From: Bacteroidales bacterium
GTDB lineage: Bacteria > Bacteroidota > Bacteroidia > Bacteroidales > UBA932
Assembly (NCBI GenBank): GCA_017445755.1
Contig: JAFSSE010000008.1
Span: forward strand, 1 to 64,000
Direction of reading: 5' to 3'
Length of the DNA: 64,000 nt
Of the stretch, positions 63,275-64,000 are shown in pieces. The notes under the pieces are model-generated. The model did not search any database and was not told where the DNA came from. It saw only the letters and a list, made by a program, of their open reading frames with translations. The stretch's first letter is position 1. Each line of letters opens with the position of its first letter. Position numbers and translations under genes: made by a program.

Positions 63275-64000
63275 TATCTGTCCTCCGCCTGATGGCCGAC
63301 ACGGTCGACCTGGTGATAAAACTGGGTATAAGGGAGGTCCGTCCTTCCGGTACCCTTCCGCATCAGGGCCTTAAGGTCCTCGAAATAAGTTGTGTAGATA
63401 TCCCTTGGAAGCACTCCCCTCTTGGAGCAGATTGAAGCCGCCATGCCCACGACCTCTCCCATCATTCCGCAGGTTCGCATGACCCGGATGGAGCCGAAGG
63501 CCACATGGGTCACGCTGATATCGCGTCCGGCCATGAAAAGATTGGGCACATCCTTCGAATAGAAGCAGCGGTATGGAATCGGGTAGGGGTCGATCGGGGT
63601 AAGCCGGCCGACGGAAATCCATGTCTCGCCCGGATAGCGCTCCTCGTTCTCCTTCATCGGATAATGCTGGTCGATGCGCCAGGTGGTTGTGCAGGTGGCG
63701 TCTTCGTGGGGAATATGGCGGATAAGGTCGTTCTCGGTCATGACATAGTCGCCCATGATCCTTCGGGATTCCCTCTTTCCGGCCACGTGGGAGACCCAGA
63801 CAAGGTGGGTACATTCCCAGTTCTCCTTCGCCGAATAACGGTTCTTGCAATATGAGAATGTGGAATAGGCGACATACATGCCGTAGTCCCTCACCTTCTC
63901 CCCGTCTTCGACCTGGTTGTCATGCATGCCGACTTCCCAGTACCAGTTGGCCCTGTGGACCGGCTCGACGGTGATTTCATCGAGCGACAGGCCCCAGTCG
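63274..64000 (-). CDS. FAD-dependent oxidoreductase paralogue, partial
   Basis: The open frame continues to the window's right edge, so the N-terminus is missing. About 242 residues are present. The visible part aligns over its full length with the C-terminal part of the following gene: YGMYVAYSTFSYCKNRYSAK, TRAMPED-free GKRESRRI, FMAGRDISVTHVAFGS and MRTCGMMGEVVGMAASIC. The pair is a tandem duplication. It is probably not the first gene of the operon, but that cannot be seen. Confidence 0.85.
   Translation of the reverse strand, partial: DWGLSLDEITVEPVHRANWYWEVGMHDNQVEDGEKVRDYGMYVAYSTFSYCKNRYSAKENWECTHLVWVSHVAGKRESRRIMGDYVMTENDLIRHIPHEDATCTTTWRIDQHYPMKENEERYPGETWISVGRLTPIDPYPIPYRCFYSKDVPNLFMAGRDISVTHVAFGSIRVMRTCGMMGEVVGMAASICSKRGVLPRDIYTTYFEDLKALMRKGTGRTDLPYTQFYHQVDRVGHQAEDR

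Overview
The window looks like a chromosome segment of a Bacteroidota bacterium, most likely order Bacteroidales with fairly GC-rich DNA. The signs are four SusC/SusD outer-membrane uptake pairs, a FeoA-FeoB fusion, lipoproteins with Bacteroidetes-type lipoboxes, and promoters of the TTTG / TAnnTTTG type. A GC-rich gut Bacteroidales related to Rikenellaceae or Cryptobacteroides is my guess; no rRNA or marker comparison was possible.

Layout. 1-360: non-coding, with a cobalamin-riboswitch-like RNA and a terminator on the minus strand, both facing a gene left of the window. 365-2614 (-): sugar MFS transporter and ROK kinase. 2721-7152 (+): a GH9/deacetylase-like fusion enzyme, an NhaC-type antiporter and QueH. 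7122-13197 (-): TonB-dependent receptor, DUF4249 lipoprotein and MG2-like protein in an overlapping operon. 13475-14771 (+): hemerythrin-domain protein and an atypical response regulator. 14776-17220 (-): FeoAB. 17283-31274 (-): a six-gene outer-membrane uptake operon (SusC, SusD, SusC, SusD, DUF1735-like lipoprotein, beta-barrel receptor) with no enzyme in it. 31496-33445 (+): ExbB, ExbD, TonB. 33516-41177 (+): compact housekeeping run rluB, era, parC, aroK, rsgA, MATE pump.

41238-53087 is the most striking region. Two SusC/SusD operons point away from each other. Between them lies a segment of about 1.04 kb that encodes a serine recombinase and is bounded by near-identical 66/67-bp inverted repeats. 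Each repeat ends 14-17 bp before a susC start codon and carries, at its inner end, a short dyad like a serine-invertase crossover site. This is the architecture of a Hin-like switch, with a surface nutrient receptor on each side. A 16-bp fragment of the repeat recurs beyond a tRNA-Ser gene that follows the right-hand operon.

53387-64000 (-): a tightly packed operon, cut by the right edge: two related FAD-dependent oxidoreductases, a sodium:solute symporter, a MINPP-like histidine phosphatase, a single protein joining a histidine phosphatase to a calcineurin-like phosphoesterase, and a DUF4965 glutaminase-like lipoprotein. I infer a role in extracellular phosphate-ester (possibly inositol phosphate) breakdown and uptake of the product. 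The TonB-ExbBD genes near the middle could energise the many TonB-dependent receptors in the window.
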